Origin: Crocinitomicaceae bacterium
GTDB lineage: Bacteria > Bacteroidota > Bacteroidia > Flavobacteriales_D > Crocinitomicaceae
Assembly (NCBI GenBank): GCA_021325675.1
Contig: JAJTCM010000002.1
Location: 496,001-560,000 of the forward strand
DNA: 64,000 nucleotides
Direction of reading: 5' to 3'
Made by a program: the position numbers and the translations under genes. Below the pieces are notes generated by a model that was given only the letters and a program-made list of their open reading frames with translations, was not told the DNA's origin and searched no databases. Each line of letters starts with the position of its first letter. Positions within the stretch are counted from its first letter, which is position 1. Positions 16,555 through 25,858 of the stretch are shown here, in pieces.

Positions 16555-18681
16555 ATGTCAAAAAAGAAGAAAGCCAAAAAAGGCGACAAATTTACCAAAG
16601 GACTAAGCCACATTATTCGGAGACTATTTGAAAAAAATCCAGATTCCGTTTTATCCCATAAAGACGTTTACACCAATATACAGCTCAAAGATACCGAGCT
16701 TCGGAAACAGGCATTTGATGTCCTGAAAATCCTCGCGCAGGAAGGGTTCCTGGTCGAAACATCCCGCAGCTCTTTCCGCCTCAACCAAAACATGGATTTC
16801 CTGGAAGGGGAAATTCAGCTGACTGCCCGCGGAGCCGGATTTTTGCTTAATGAAGGAGGTGATATTTTCATTCCGCCGAACCATACGAACCAGGCCATGA
16901 ACGGCGATTTGGTACGTGTGGCAATTACACGCAAAGGCGCAACCCGCACGGAAGGAAAAGTGGTTGAGATCATTGAGCGCGACCGCACCCAGTTTGTAGG
17001 AACAATAGACCTTCATCCGAAATTCGCATTTTTCATCCCGGACAACCAGCGTACAGGCGTGGATATTTACATCCCGATTGAAAAGCTGAACGGGGCCCGC
17101 AACAAAGACCGCGTCCTGGCGAAAATTACCGTTTGGCCGAAAAGCGCTGAAAATCCGTATGGTGAAGTCATTGAGGTGCTGAATTCCAAAACGCCGAATG
17201 ACAACGAGATGCTCAGCATTTTATGCAACCAGGGACTGGAGATCAAGTTCCCGCAGGAAGTGATTGCAGCAGCAGAAAATGTTTCCATGGCGCTGGATGA
17301 GGAAGAAATCAAAACCCGCCGCGACTTCCGGAAAACGACCACCTTCACAATCGACCCGGTGGATGCTAAGGATTTCGATGATGCACTTTCCATCCAAAAA
17401 CTAGAAAACGGGAACTATGAAATCGGGGTGCATATTGCAGACGTAAGTCATTACGTTCAGGCAGGAAGCGCCATGGATGCTGAGGCCGCCAAACGCGGAA
17501 ACTCTGTTTACCTGGTCGACCGCGTAGTGCCGATGCTGCCCGAACAGTTATCCAACCTGGCGTGCTCGCTTCGCCCGAATGAAGACAAATATACTTTTTC
17601 AGCGGTCTTCGAAATGGACGAAAACGGGAAGATTTACTCCGAATGGTTCGGGAAAACGGCCATTCATTCCGACCGCCGCTTTTCTTACGAAGAAGCACAG
17701 GAAATTATAGAAGGCCAAGACGGTGATTTCCGCGAAGAAATCCTGATTTTTGATAAAATTGCAAAAGTGCTTCGTAAAAAACGCCAGAAAGCCGGCGCTT
17801 TGATGATCGAATCCGAAGAACTGCGTTTCAAGCTCAACGAAGACGGAAACCCGATCGGTGTGGTGTCCAAAGTTTCAAAAGATGCCAACAAGCTGATCGA
17901 AGAATTCATGCTGCTTGCCAACAAGCGCGTAGCTACCTTCATCGCAAAGCCGAAAACGAAAAAGGACCCCATCCCGTTTGTTTACCGCTGTCATGATAAG
18001 CCGGATATTTCCAAAATAGAAGTATTCAAGCTGTTCATTGATAAATTCGGACATAAGCTCAATTTTACGCATCCGGACGAAATTTCCAGGTCTATCAATA
18101 GCTTGCTGGAAGACATCCGTCTGAAAAACGAATATTCTATCATTCAATCGATGGCCATCCGTTCTATGGCAAAGGCAACGTATGAAACGGAGAATATCGG
18201 CCACTACGGTCTGGGATTCGAGCATTACACCCATTTTACCTCACCGATCCGCCGGTATGCCGATTTGCTCGTGCACCGGATCTTGTTTGAAGAGTTAACG
18301 GGCAAGCCGCACCGTTACGGAAACCAGCTGAGCCAGACCTGCAAGCATATTTCACGCATGGAGCGCAAAGCAACGGATGCCGAACGGGAATCCAGCAAAT
18401 ATTTCCAGGTGCTGTTCATGCAGGACAAATTGGGAATGGTGTTCCAGGGAACGGTTTCCGGGCTGGCCGATTTCGGTATGTTTGTACGAATCGACGAAAA
18501 CGGCTGCGAAGGAATGATCCCTCTGATGGAAATCCCGGGGGATAAATTTATCTTCGACCAGGAAAAATACCGGATCATAGGGGGCAAAACCAAAAAAGAA
18601 TACAATTTCGGTGACCAGGTGGACGTGCAGGTGATGTCTGTTGATCTAAGGAAACGCCAGATCAACCTCGAGCTGGTTTAA
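16555..18681 (+). CDS. rnr: Ribonuclease R
   Basis: 708 aa 3'-5' exoribonuclease of the RNB family. Lysine-rich start, two cold-shock/OB domains (about 60-230, ARGAGFLLNEGGDIFIPP), RNB catalytic domain with the Asp cluster DPVDAKDFDDAL (about 266-277) and the downstream HYTHFTSPIRRYADLLVHR signature, then a C-terminal S1 domain (about 620-706, GTVSGLADFGMFVRIDENGCEGMIP). It degrades structured RNA. Its own promoter is at 16528. The end converges on the alcohol dehydrogenase, with a hairpin-forming repeat between. Confidence 0.97.
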   Translation: MSKKKKAKKGDKFTKGLSHIIRRLFEKNPDSVLSHKDVYTNIQLKDTELRKQAFDVLKILAQEGFLVETSRSSFRLNQNMDFLEGEIQLTARGAGFLLNEGGDIFIPPNHTNQAMNGDLVRVAITRKGATRTEGKVVEIIERDRTQFVGTIDLHPKFAFFIPDNQRTGVDIYIPIEKLNGARNKDRVLAKITVWPKSAENPYGEVIEVLNSKTPNDNEMLSILCNQGLEIKFPQEVIAAAENVSMALDEEEIKTRRDFRKTTTFTIDPVDAKDFDDALSIQKLENGNYEIGVHIADVSHYVQAGSAMDAEAAKRGNSVYLVDRVVPMLPEQLSNLACSLRPNEDKYTFSAVFEMDENGKIYSEWFGKTAIHSDRRFSYEEAQEIIEGQDGDFREEILIFDKIAKVLRKKRQKAGALMIESEELRFKLNEDGNPIGVVSKVSKDANKLIEEFMLLANKRVATFIAKPKTKKDPIPFVYRCHDKPDISKIEVFKLFIDKFGHKLNFTHPDEISRSINSLLEDIRLKNEYSIIQSMAIRSMAKATYETENIGHYGLGFEHYTHFTSPIRRYADLLVHRILFEELTGKPHRYGNQLSQTCKHISRMERKATDAERESSKYFQVLFMQDKLGMVFQGTVSGLADFGMFVRIDENGCEGMIPLMEIPGDKFIFDQEKYRIIGGKTKKEYNFGDQVDVQVMSVDLRKRQINLELV

Positions 18682-18687
18682 AGTCTT

Positions 18688-18738
18688 GGATCGCAAAGTT
18701 TGATGAAGGTTTCGTGAACTTAGCCTACTTTGCGATCC
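18688..18738. repeat. Inverted repeat between rnr and the alcohol dehydrogenase
   Basis: Perfect 12-bp arms GGATCGCAAAGT (18688-18699) and ACTTTGCGATCC (18727-18738) around a 27-base loop, in the 59-bp gap between two converging genes. CTTTGCGATCC recurs near 43585-43595, so it is a repeat-family member that may also terminate transcription. Confidence 0.75.
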
Positions 18739-18740
18739 TG

Positions 18741-19907
18741 TCAAATCGCGGCCTTCACAATCCGCTCTACTTCGTCGTAGCCCAGGTCCTTGTGCTCGCC
18801 CAGTTTCCAGCTGCGTTCCTCGAAGCGCTGCCTGATTTTGCGCTCAATGCCTGCGAACTCATCTGTATAGGCAGAAATCCGGGTTTCCATGCCCAGGCTT
18901 TGGAAAAAAGCTTCGGTTTTGGCGATGGCTTCCTGCGCAATTGCGGTTTCGTCACCTGATAACTGCCAGACGCGCTTGCCATATTGGACTAATTTTTCTT
19001 TCTTCTTATCAAACAGCGCTTCATACAGGCGCGGGGCAATAATCGCGAGCGTCCGGGCATGGTCGATGCCGAAAAATGCTGTCAGCTCATGCCCGATCAT
19101 GTGTGTTGCCCAATCCGTCGGTACGCCGCAGCGCAGGTTGCCATTCAGGGCGTGGATGGCGCACCACATCAGGTTGGCCGCCGCCGTATAATTGGCCGGG
19201 TTTTCGTATACAGCCGGCGCGATTTCGATTAAGGTCGATAAAATGGCTTCCGCTTGCCTTTCCTGCAGCAAATTGTCGGTAGGAAAGGTCAGGTACTGTT
19301 CGAGCGTGTGCATATACGCATCTACAATCCCGTTTGCAACCTGGCGTTTTGGAAGCGTGGCAACCACCGTTGGGTCAAGAAAAGAAAATTTCGGGAAGAA
19401 CTGCGGACCGCCCATCGTCCGTTTTTCGTGGATCTCGCTTCGGCTGATCACCGCGCCGCTGTTGGCTTCCGAACCCGTTGCAGGAATTGTCAGGATTGTT
19501 CCGAAAGGCAGGGCATCGCCAAAAACACAACCCGGCTTGCGGAGCAAAACATCCCAGGGATCGCCTTGATAATTTACCGCCCCGGAAATGAATTTTACAC
19601 CATCGATTACCGAACCACCGCCAACAGCGAGGATGAAGCCAATATTTTCCCTGCGGATAAGCTCGGCAGCTTTCATCAAGGTTGTAAACTGGGGATTGGC
19701 TTCTATACCCGGGAACAAAACGAGCTCAAAATCGTTTAACTGCGCCTTGACGCGTTCCAGCAGCCCCGTTTTTTCAATGCTCCCGCCACCATAGGCAAGC
19801 AGGATTTTTTTACCGGGATAAAATTTGGAAATATAGGCGGGCAGCTTATCCAGCTGGTCTTTGCCAAAAATGATATGTGTCGGGTTATTGATTTCGAAGT
19901 TGAGCAT
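18741..19907 (-). CDS. Iron-containing alcohol dehydrogenase (YqhD/BDH-like)
   Basis: 388 aa group III metal-dependent alcohol dehydrogenase. N-terminal NPTHIIFGKDQLDKLP and LLAYGGGSIEKTG, the nucleotide loop AVGGGSVIDGVKF, PATGSEANSGAVIS, and the metal-binding segment GHELTAFFGIDHARTLAII are diagnostic. These enzymes reduce aldehydes with NADPH, often as detoxification. The closest group is YqhD/butanol dehydrogenase. Single-gene unit, divergent from the PorG-like gene. Confidence 0.93.
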   Translation of the reverse strand: MLNFEINNPTHIIFGKDQLDKLPAYISKFYPGKKILLAYGGGSIEKTGLLERVKAQLNDFELVLFPGIEANPQFTTLMKAAELIRRENIGFILAVGGGSVIDGVKFISGAVNYQGDPWDVLLRKPGCVFGDALPFGTILTIPATGSEANSGAVISRSEIHEKRTMGGPQFFPKFSFLDPTVVATLPKRQVANGIVDAYMHTLEQYLTFPTDNLLQERQAEAILSTLIEIAPAVYENPANYTAAANLMWCAIHALNGNLRCGVPTDWATHMIGHELTAFFGIDHARTLAIIAPRLYEALFDKKKEKLVQYGKRVWQLSGDETAIAQEAIAKTEAFFQSLGMETRISAYTDEFAGIERKIRQRFEERSWKLGEHKDLGYDEVERIVKAAI

Positions 19908-19974
19908 GGCTAAATGATTTTAGTTTGATGTAATAAAAGAACTGCTGCTGTTCTAACAAAGTTAAAAAAGTTTC

Positions 19975-19982
19975 TACATTTG
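19975..19982 (+). promoter_or_regulatory. -7 box of the PorG-like gene
   Basis: TACATTTG, full TAnnTTTG match, 15 bases before the ATG at 19998. Confidence 0.6.
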
Positions 19983-19997
19983 TCGGAAATACTGAAA

Positions 19998-20912
19998 ATG
20001 AAAACCACTTTTCTTGTTTGCTTACTCCTCTTCTTTTTTATCCCGGAACTGGGCGCCCAGTACTTTAAGCCCGATAATGATTCCCTGAGAAAAAAATATG
20101 GCAAACAGCTCTATTTCGGTTTTGGCGCAACACAGTTCCTCGGGGATCTTGGCGGCGGCGATGGTCCTGGCAAAACCATCGGAATGGGCGACATGGACAT
20201 GAAGGCAACTGATTTCCAGGTTCATGTAGGTTTTCGTTATCATTTTCACCCAAGGTTTGCCACCAGCACCAACCTGTATTACGGTAAGTATAACGCAAGT
20301 GATCATTACACGCTGCACCCCAGGAGGTCGGCACGAGAGATTAGTATCAAAAGCATAATAATAGAGCTTTCACAACGCTTTGAGTTTATTTTTTATTCGT
20401 ATTACAATGCGAAAAAAGGGGTTAAAAAAACTAAGGTCAACCGCTTTGAAGCCTATGCTTTTACAGGGATCGGATTAACCTATTTCAACCCGCGGGCAGG
20501 GAACAGCAAATACGAAGGAGTATTTTTAAAACCGTTGTCAACGGAAGGACAAGCCTTTAAAGGCGGAGCTGAACCCTATAACTTGTACACGGCAGTCATT
20601 CCCTTTGGTTTCGGGGCGCAGAAAAGCTTCACACGCAAAAGCAGTATCCGGCTGGAGGTGAGCTACATGAAAACCTTTACAGACTATATGGATGATGTAT
20701 CTACAAATTATTATAGTTTTAAAGCAAATAACAGCGCAGTCTCCCAGGAAGCGATTTATTGCAGCAACCCTTCGGAAGACTGGGAAATGTTTAAACACGG
20801 TGACCCACGCGGCGGGCCTGGCAAGGATTGTTATTTCTATGCGGGCATTTCCTTTGTGAAAGCGCTTGGTTTAAACCGGAAAAAATACACCCCGAAAATT
20901 ATAGAATACTGA
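19998..20912 (+). CDS. DUF6089 family outer-membrane barrel (PorG-like)
   Basis: 304 aa from the ATG at 19998, which begins a signal peptide (MKTTFLVCLLLFFFIPELGAQ); an in-frame ATG at 19980 falls on the promoter. The body is beta-rich with the DUF6089/PorG landmarks FGATQFLGDLGG, RYHFHPRFATSTNLYYGKYN, LKPLSTEGQAF, YTAVIPFGFG and TFTDYMDDVSTNYY. PorG is an outer-membrane component of the type IX secretion system; whether this copy is PorG itself or a paralogue is not decidable here. Single gene, divergent from the alcohol dehydrogenase. Confidence 0.78.
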   Translation: MKTTFLVCLLLFFFIPELGAQYFKPDNDSLRKKYGKQLYFGFGATQFLGDLGGGDGPGKTIGMGDMDMKATDFQVHVGFRYHFHPRFATSTNLYYGKYNASDHYTLHPRRSAREISIKSIIIELSQRFEFIFYSYYNAKKGVKKTKVNRFEAYAFTGIGLTYFNPRAGNSKYEGVFLKPLSTEGQAFKGGAEPYNLYTAVIPFGFGAQKSFTRKSSIRLEVSYMKTFTDYMDDVSTNYYSFKANNSAVSQEAIYCSNPSEDWEMFKHGDPRGGPGKDCYFYAGISFVKALGLNRKKYTPKIIEY

Positions 20913-21064
20913 ACCGGTGCAGCTTAAAGCAATTCAATGATCCACTTTTTGTCTTTGGTGTTTTTTCATTCCACGATCAATTCATAAAAAAGCTCATTTT
21001 CCGTTTCATTTTAAGTTCACGAAAGAGAAAAAGATTGTTACTTTGCAAGCCGAAATAGGACAGC

Positions 21065-21694
21065 ATGAAAAACGGACAATCCAAACAGCTTTTTATCACA
21101 GGGATCGGCACGAATGTCGGGAAAACGGTTGTGAGCGCTATTTTATGCAAAGCAAGCGGTGCGTCTTACTGGAAACCTGTTCAGGCCGGTGACCTGGAAT
21201 ACAGTGATTCCGACAAAGTGCGCGACTTAAGCGGAATCCGGACCCTGGCTGAAGCATTTCGTTTGCAAACCCCGGCTTCTCCCCACCTGGCGGCAAGGAT
21301 TGACGGCATTGCTATTCAAACAGAATCGCTGCTTATCCCGGAAACGACCGGCAACCTGCTTATCGAAGGCGCCGGTGGCTTGATGGTCCCGCTAAATGAT
21401 GAAGGCTTACTCTATATCGATGTGCTTGAGCATTGGAAAATCCCTGCTGTGCTCGTTTCACGCCATTATCTCGGCAGCATAAACCATACTTTGCTGAGCC
21501 TTGAGATTCTCCAAAACCGCGGAATAGAAGTTAAAGCGCTGATTTTCGTGGGAGAAGAAAACCCGGCAACTGAAAGCGCAGTTTTAACCCGTTTTCCAAT
21601 AAAAAATGTAATCCGGATTTCGGAAGCATCAGTTATTGACGCTGATTTCGTTAGCCGCGAAGCCGCAAAAATCCATATCGATTTGTTTACTTAA
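21065..21694 (+). CDS. bioD: Dethiobiotin synthase
   Basis: 209 aa ATP-dependent enzyme closing the ureido ring of biotin. P-loop GIGTNVGKTVVS (about 13-24), KPVQAGDLE, EGAGGLMVPL and the C-terminal RFPIKNVIRI fit BioD; the protein is slightly short, as often in Bacteroidota. A near-consensus -7 element (TTACTTTG) precedes the start by about 17 bases. No bioA, bioB or bioF is next to it, so the pathway is split or located elsewhere. Confidence 0.92.
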   Translation: MKNGQSKQLFITGIGTNVGKTVVSAILCKASGASYWKPVQAGDLEYSDSDKVRDLSGIRTLAEAFRLQTPASPHLAARIDGIAIQTESLLIPETTGNLLIEGAGGLMVPLNDEGLLYIDVLEHWKIPAVLVSRHYLGSINHTLLSLEILQNRGIEVKALIFVGEENPATESAVLTRFPIKNVIRISEASVIDADFVSREAAKIHIDLFT

Positions 21695-21764
21695 TAATTT
21701 AAAGGCCAACAATTTGAATCGCTTCCCCTATAAAATTCAGGAAAGCTCCCATTCAACTTGCTAT

Positions 21765-22847
21765 TCATGGTTTTTGGAGCAGCTCATCTATGATTTTTTT
21801 GATTGAATCCCGCTCAGGGTCGCGTGCCACCAGCTTATTGTCCCGGTCAAAAATCAAAACCGTTGGCAGTTTGCTGATGCTGTAATTTGACTGCATACAT
21901 TGTTCGCTGTCGTTGAAAAAGCCCAGGCTGCTGAAATCCGTGTGCTCTTTGTAATAGGTAAAAGCTTTCGTTAAATCGTTTTCTGAAGTGACCGCATCGA
22001 AATAAACCGGGCTGTCGGCATAATGATTTTTGTTCAGCTCGTTCATTTGCCTGATCACGGCTTTGCACGGCCCGCACCAGGTAGCCCAGAAAATCAATAC
22101 GTGAACGCTGCTGTCTGCCGGATCCTGTACCATGCGCGATTTCTGCGATTGAAAAATCAGGCTGTCCGGCCGGTTGGTGATACAGCTCACTTTTTTTTGC
22201 TCCTGGTTCAGACGCTCGTAATAATAGCCTTTTTTGTTCCGCAGCAGCTGTGCCATAATTTCCCGGCTTTCCTTCGGGAATTTTTGTTCCAGCTCAGTTT
22301 TTATATGAACCAGGTGATAGGCCGCAATTTGCGACCCGGGGAATTCGTTTTCAAAAGCTGCCAGCTTGCTTGCAAATTTCCACAAAAAATCTGCCTGCTC
22401 TTTTTCGCTAAGAATAGATGTTGCCGGATCCGGAGCAACTAATTGATTATAAGCTTCCAGGTAATCATTTCCTCCAAAGGTGAGAAAAACAGCCTTTTCA
22501 TCTTGCAGCGAAAAAGGAATGTAGGAGTCCTTATCTACCAGGTAATAACGGTTCAAAGCATTTTTCAGGGCAGGTACGTTCAGGATCACCGAACCTGTCG
22601 CATTTTGTTTTCTTAGCAGCACAACATCGTATTTGTACTTCAGGCCCCTGCCATTAAACGAAATTGAAGTGCTGTTCGCATCAACTTCTTGTATTTCCAG
22701 TGTATCCTGGCTCCTTACATCCAGGAAAACAAGCTGCGTTTTTCCGCTTTGAGCGATAGAGCAGGAAATGCAAAAAAGCGCCGGGAACAGGACGAATAGT
22801 ATTCCCGGCACTTTGTTAATCTGTGCTTTTATAATTCTCTTCCACAT
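21765..22847 (-). CDS. Membrane-attached or exported TlpA-like thioredoxin
   Basis: 360 aa. The N-terminal hydrophobic segment ends in LFCISCSIAQ, so it is either a lipoprotein (C29) or cleaved after SIAQ. Residues 40-230 are a helical/strand domain of the kind that precedes Bacteroidota TlpA modules. The C-terminal thioredoxin fold carries FWATWCGPCKAV (C258, C261) and the cis-proline P328 in KLPTV. It should reduce or isomerise disulfides in the periplasm. Its first 19 bases overlap the end of the cysteine-rich lipoprotein gene, pointing to a functional pair. Confidence 0.88.
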   Translation of the reverse strand: MWKRIIKAQINKVPGILFVLFPALFCISCSIAQSGKTQLVFLDVRSQDTLEIQEVDANSTSISFNGRGLKYKYDVVLLRKQNATGSVILNVPALKNALNRYYLVDKDSYIPFSLQDEKAVFLTFGGNDYLEAYNQLVAPDPATSILSEKEQADFLWKFASKLAAFENEFPGSQIAAYHLVHIKTELEQKFPKESREIMAQLLRNKKGYYYERLNQEQKKVSCITNRPDSLIFQSQKSRMVQDPADSSVHVLIFWATWCGPCKAVIRQMNELNKNHYADSPVYFDAVTSENDLTKAFTYYKEHTDFSSLGFFNDSEQCMQSNYSISKLPTVLIFDRDNKLVARDPERDSIKKIIDELLQKP

Positions 22848-23437
22848 GCCTCTGCGCGTTTAAGTAAATGCGGACGAATGTAAGCTGCATCGTCAAATTC
22901 AATAGTAGCTAAATCGTCGAGAAAACGGTTGAAATGCTCCGAGCGTACCTTTCCATCCGGATTTTCAGCTTCCAGGATCAATCGGTTCAAAGAGCTTTTC
23001 AGCCGGTTTATTTTAGCATTTTCGAATTCTTCAATCAACTCTTTCAGGAACTTAAAATTTTCGATATTGACCTCGTCAAAAATAATTTCAGGGCCAACAT
23101 GCAGGCCGCGGATACTGATTCCCAAATGTCCGCAGGAACAAGAGGCCACAGAGCCAAGAATCCCGAACGGACCGATTCCGATGCAATTGCAGGTGGCAGC
23201 CCCCAAACTTCCATTTTTGCCACCGCGACAGGTAACTGAGCATGAGCCCCAATAACAGCTGACGGAACAGGATGAGCTTCCTTCAGCTTTGTCCTGGCCG
23301 TTTGGACCGGGTTTCTCTTTTTGATTTTCTGTAACGGGATTTCCGTTGAGAATGGCCGGGCTTTCTTTCTGACAACCCAAAACAATCAGCGTGCCTATAC
23401 TCAATAAAGCAACACTGCCTAAGACTAACTTTTTCAT
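22829..23437 (-). CDS. Cysteine-rich lipoprotein
   Basis: 202 aa from the ATG at 23437 (MKKLVLGSVALL), chosen over an in-frame upstream start at 23464 because it begins the lipoprotein signal with C22. After a polar linker comes a compact cysteine cluster: C57, C61, C66, C70, C83, C85, C100 and C102 (spacings CxxxC, CxxxC, CxC, CxC), rich in Gly and Ser, then a helical C-terminal half with one more Cys (C198). I recognise no named family. The overlapping downstream thioredoxin suggests that the cluster is disulfide-bonded or metal-binding and is serviced by that protein. Confidence 0.82.
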   Translation of the reverse strand: MKKLVLGSVALLSIGTLIVLGCQKESPAILNGNPVTENQKEKPGPNGQDKAEGSSSCSVSCYWGSCSVTCRGGKNGSLGAATCNCIGIGPFGILGSVASCSCGHLGISIRGLHVGPEIIFDEVNIENFKFLKELIEEFENAKINRLKSSLNRLILEAENPDGKVRSEHFNRFLDDLATIEFDDAAYIRPHLLKRAEACGREL

Positions 23438-23713
23438 TTTTCGTAGTTTTTCTGCTTCACGCATTTCAACATACCGTGGCGTGAATAACGGTTAAGTGGG
23501 CCTACTTATACACGAAAGACGCAGTTATCCTATAAAAAATTGTTTAATCAAATGTAAAACAAGGGTTTGTACGCACAAAAAAGCGTATTTATACTGTGCA
23601 ATATATGAGAAAAATTTTACAAAAACGAGAAGAATTTTATGCAGCAAATAATATAGTCATAAAGATCAGGAAGATGAAGACCGTTTTTGCTGCCCTGGTG
23701 TTATACTGAAAGC

Positions 23714-25669
23714 TTAGCCTGCTTTTTCAGCAGATAGACCGGATTTTTCCTCGTAATTTAAAGCCTTTTTGATTGTTTCGCGGATCCCGTTCAAATCAAA
23801 GCCACACTCAGCGTGAAGCTCATCCTGGGTTCCATGATGGATGTACCGGTCAGGAATCCCGAGACGGATCACCTGTGCCCTGTAATTGTTGTCGGCCATA
23901 AATTCAAGTACCGCGCTTCCCATTCCGCCCATCAAACAGCCGTCTTCCACAGTGATCACCTTGTCGAATTTTGCAAACACTTCATGCAGCAATACTTCAT
24001 CAATTGGTTTCACAAAGCGCATATCGTAGTGAGCAGCAGAAATTCCGATAGATTTAAGCTCTTCCACCGCTTTTTGGGCAACATTTCCAACATGGCCTAT
24101 CGTTAATACGGCGATATCCGTTCCGTTGGTCAGCTTCCGGCCGGTTCCCGGTTTGATCGCTTTGAAAGGCGTTTTCCATTCGAGCATAACACCGTTTCCG
24201 CGCGGGTAACGAATGCTGAAAGGCCCCATATTTTCCTGCTGGGCAGTAAACATCAGGTTGCGCAGCTCCTCCTCGTTCATCGGTGAAGCCACCGTCATAT
24301 TTGGGATCGAGCGCATATAAGCCAGATCGTAAGCACCGTGATGGGTTGCCCCGTCAGCGCCAACCAAACCGCCGCGGTCCAGGCAAAAAACAACGTTTAA
24401 GTTCTGAAGCGCAACGTCGTGCAGCACCTGATCGTAGGCGCGCTGCATGAACGAAGAATAAATATTACAGAAAGGAACGAGTCCCTGTGTTGCTAATCCT
24501 GCGGAGAAAGTAACGGCATGCTGCTCGGCAATCCCTACGTCAAAAGAACGCTCGGGCATGGCTTCCATCATGAAAGTCAGCGAGCATCCGGACGGCATAG
24601 CCGGGGTAACACCCATAATTTTCGGGTTCTTCTCAGCCAGCTCCACGATACTGTGACCGAATACATCCTGGTATTTCGGAGGCTCGGGAGATTTCGGCAC
24701 AACCTTGATTATTTCACCGGTTTCCTTGTTAAAAACCCCGGGCGCATGCCACTTGGTCGGGTTTCCTTCTTCAGAAAATTTGTAGCCCTTGCCTTTTACG
24801 GTAATGCAATGCAGCAGCTTTGGGCCGGGAATATCTTTCAAATCCTCGAGAATTTTCGCCAGGCCTATCACATCGTGCCCGTCAACCGGTCCGAAATACC
24901 TGAAGTTCAGGGATTCGAAGAGGTTACTTTGCTTGAGCAGCGTAGATTTGAGCGCCTGTGAAACTTTGGACGCAATGGTTTGGGCGTCCGGACCGAATTT
25001 GGAAACTTTGCCCAGCAGCTTCCATACTTCATCCTTCACTTTGTTGTACGTGTGGGAAGTCGTGATGTCCGTTAAATATTCTTTGAGCGCGCCCACATTC
25101 GGGTCGATCGACATGCAATTGTCATTGAGGATTACCAGCAGGTTGGCGTCTTTTTCAAAACCGGCGTGGTTCATGCCTTCGAAAGCCATTCCGGCAGTCA
25201 TAGCGCCGTCACCGATCACAGCAATGTGCTGGCGGTCTTTTTCGCCTTTGTACTTGTTGGCAACAGCCATTCCTAAGGCTGCAGAAATCGAGGTGGAAGA
25301 GTGTCCAACACCAAAAGTGTCGTATTCGCTTTCAGAACGTTTCGGGAAACCTGAAATTCCTCCGCGGAGACGATTGGTATGAAAACGGTCGCGTCTTCCG
25401 GTGAGGATCTTGTGCCCGTAAGCCTGGTGGCCAACATCCCAGACAAGCTGGTCCTGCGGGGTATTGAAAACATAATGCAGGGCAACGCTCAGCTCCACGA
25501 CACCCAGGCTGGCACCGAAATGCGAATTCCCGATTTCGGAAATCACATCCACGATATACTGCCGTAATTCGTCGGAAACCTGCGGGAGGTCTTCCAGTTT
25601 AAATTTTTCCCTCAGGTCCTGGGGAAATTCAATCTGGCTTAAGTACGGCCCTGCCTTGTAAGGAATCAT
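23714..25669 (-). CDS. dxs: 1-deoxy-D-xylulose-5-phosphate synthase
   Basis: 651 aa thiamine-diphosphate enzyme making DXP from pyruvate and glyceraldehyde 3-phosphate, the first step of the MEP isoprenoid pathway. Visible: WDVGHQAYGHKILTGRRD, the TPP motif IGDGAMTAGMAFEGMN...LNDN, the transketolase centre FCLDRGGLVGADGATHHG, and the C-terminal transketolase domain IRLGIPDRYIHHGTQDEL. Full length. A TAACTTTG box lies just upstream (25687-25694). Confidence 0.98.
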   Translation of the reverse strand: MIPYKAGPYLSQIEFPQDLREKFKLEDLPQVSDELRQYIVDVISEIGNSHFGASLGVVELSVALHYVFNTPQDQLVWDVGHQAYGHKILTGRRDRFHTNRLRGGISGFPKRSESEYDTFGVGHSSTSISAALGMAVANKYKGEKDRQHIAVIGDGAMTAGMAFEGMNHAGFEKDANLLVILNDNCMSIDPNVGALKEYLTDITTSHTYNKVKDEVWKLLGKVSKFGPDAQTIASKVSQALKSTLLKQSNLFESLNFRYFGPVDGHDVIGLAKILEDLKDIPGPKLLHCITVKGKGYKFSEEGNPTKWHAPGVFNKETGEIIKVVPKSPEPPKYQDVFGHSIVELAEKNPKIMGVTPAMPSGCSLTFMMEAMPERSFDVGIAEQHAVTFSAGLATQGLVPFCNIYSSFMQRAYDQVLHDVALQNLNVVFCLDRGGLVGADGATHHGAYDLAYMRSIPNMTVASPMNEEELRNLMFTAQQENMGPFSIRYPRGNGVMLEWKTPFKAIKPGTGRKLTNGTDIAVLTIGHVGNVAQKAVEELKSIGISAAHYDMRFVKPIDEVLLHEVFAKFDKVITVEDGCLMGGMGSAVLEFMADNNYRAQVIRLGIPDRYIHHGTQDELHAECGFDLNGIRETIKKALNYEEKSGLSAEKAG

Positions 25670-25686
25670 TCAGTCAATTAATTTTA

Positions 25687-25694
25687 CAAAGTTA
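25687..25694 (-). promoter_or_regulatory. -7 box of dxs
   Basis: Minus strand TAACTTTG, full TAnnTTTG match, 17 bases before the dxs ATG. Confidence 0.6.
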
Positions 25695-25748
25695 TGAAAA
25701 ATGATTTTTTTATACAACTCTGAACAGGGTTATTTATTGCCCGGGAAT

Positions 25749-25778
25749 AAAAAAGGCTCCCATTTGAGGAAGCCTTTA
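25749..25778 (-). terminator. Minus-strand terminator with no annotated gene upstream
   Basis: On the minus strand AAAGGCTTCC and GGAGCCTTT form a stem around TCAAAT, followed by a T run. It lies before dxs, so it must end a transcript started between here and 26050. Confidence 0.7.
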
Positions 25779-25795
25779 TGATGTTCTGCTGCGGA

Positions 25796-25858
25796 TCAAT
25801 TGCCGTTATCTATGAAAATCCAGGCGAATTGAAGTGTGTTACGGGTAAAGTTTTCCAT
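25796..25858 (-). CDS. Candidate small ORF in the dxs-LytTR gap (20 aa or longer)
   Basis: An ATG at 25858 opens a 20-aa ORF (MENFTRNTLQFAWIFIDNGN). The same frame stays open upstream to 25921 with protein-like sequence (PLQERKLALETYIKR) but has no ATG, GTG or TTG. A near-match -7 box (TAGGTTTT) ends just before the open stretch and a terminator follows. The 387-bp gap 25670-26056 holds otherwise only the dxs box and AT-rich DNA leading to the LytTR gene. Could equally be a small RNA or a gene remnant. Confidence 0.25.
   Translation of the reverse strand: MENFTRNTLQFAWIFIDNGN

Noticed and set aside
23605-23709. 34-aa plus-strand ORF starting MRKILQKREEF before the dxs stop
   Set aside because: It has no clear promoter box or ribosome site, no recognisable motif, and it ends five bases from the convergent dxs stop.
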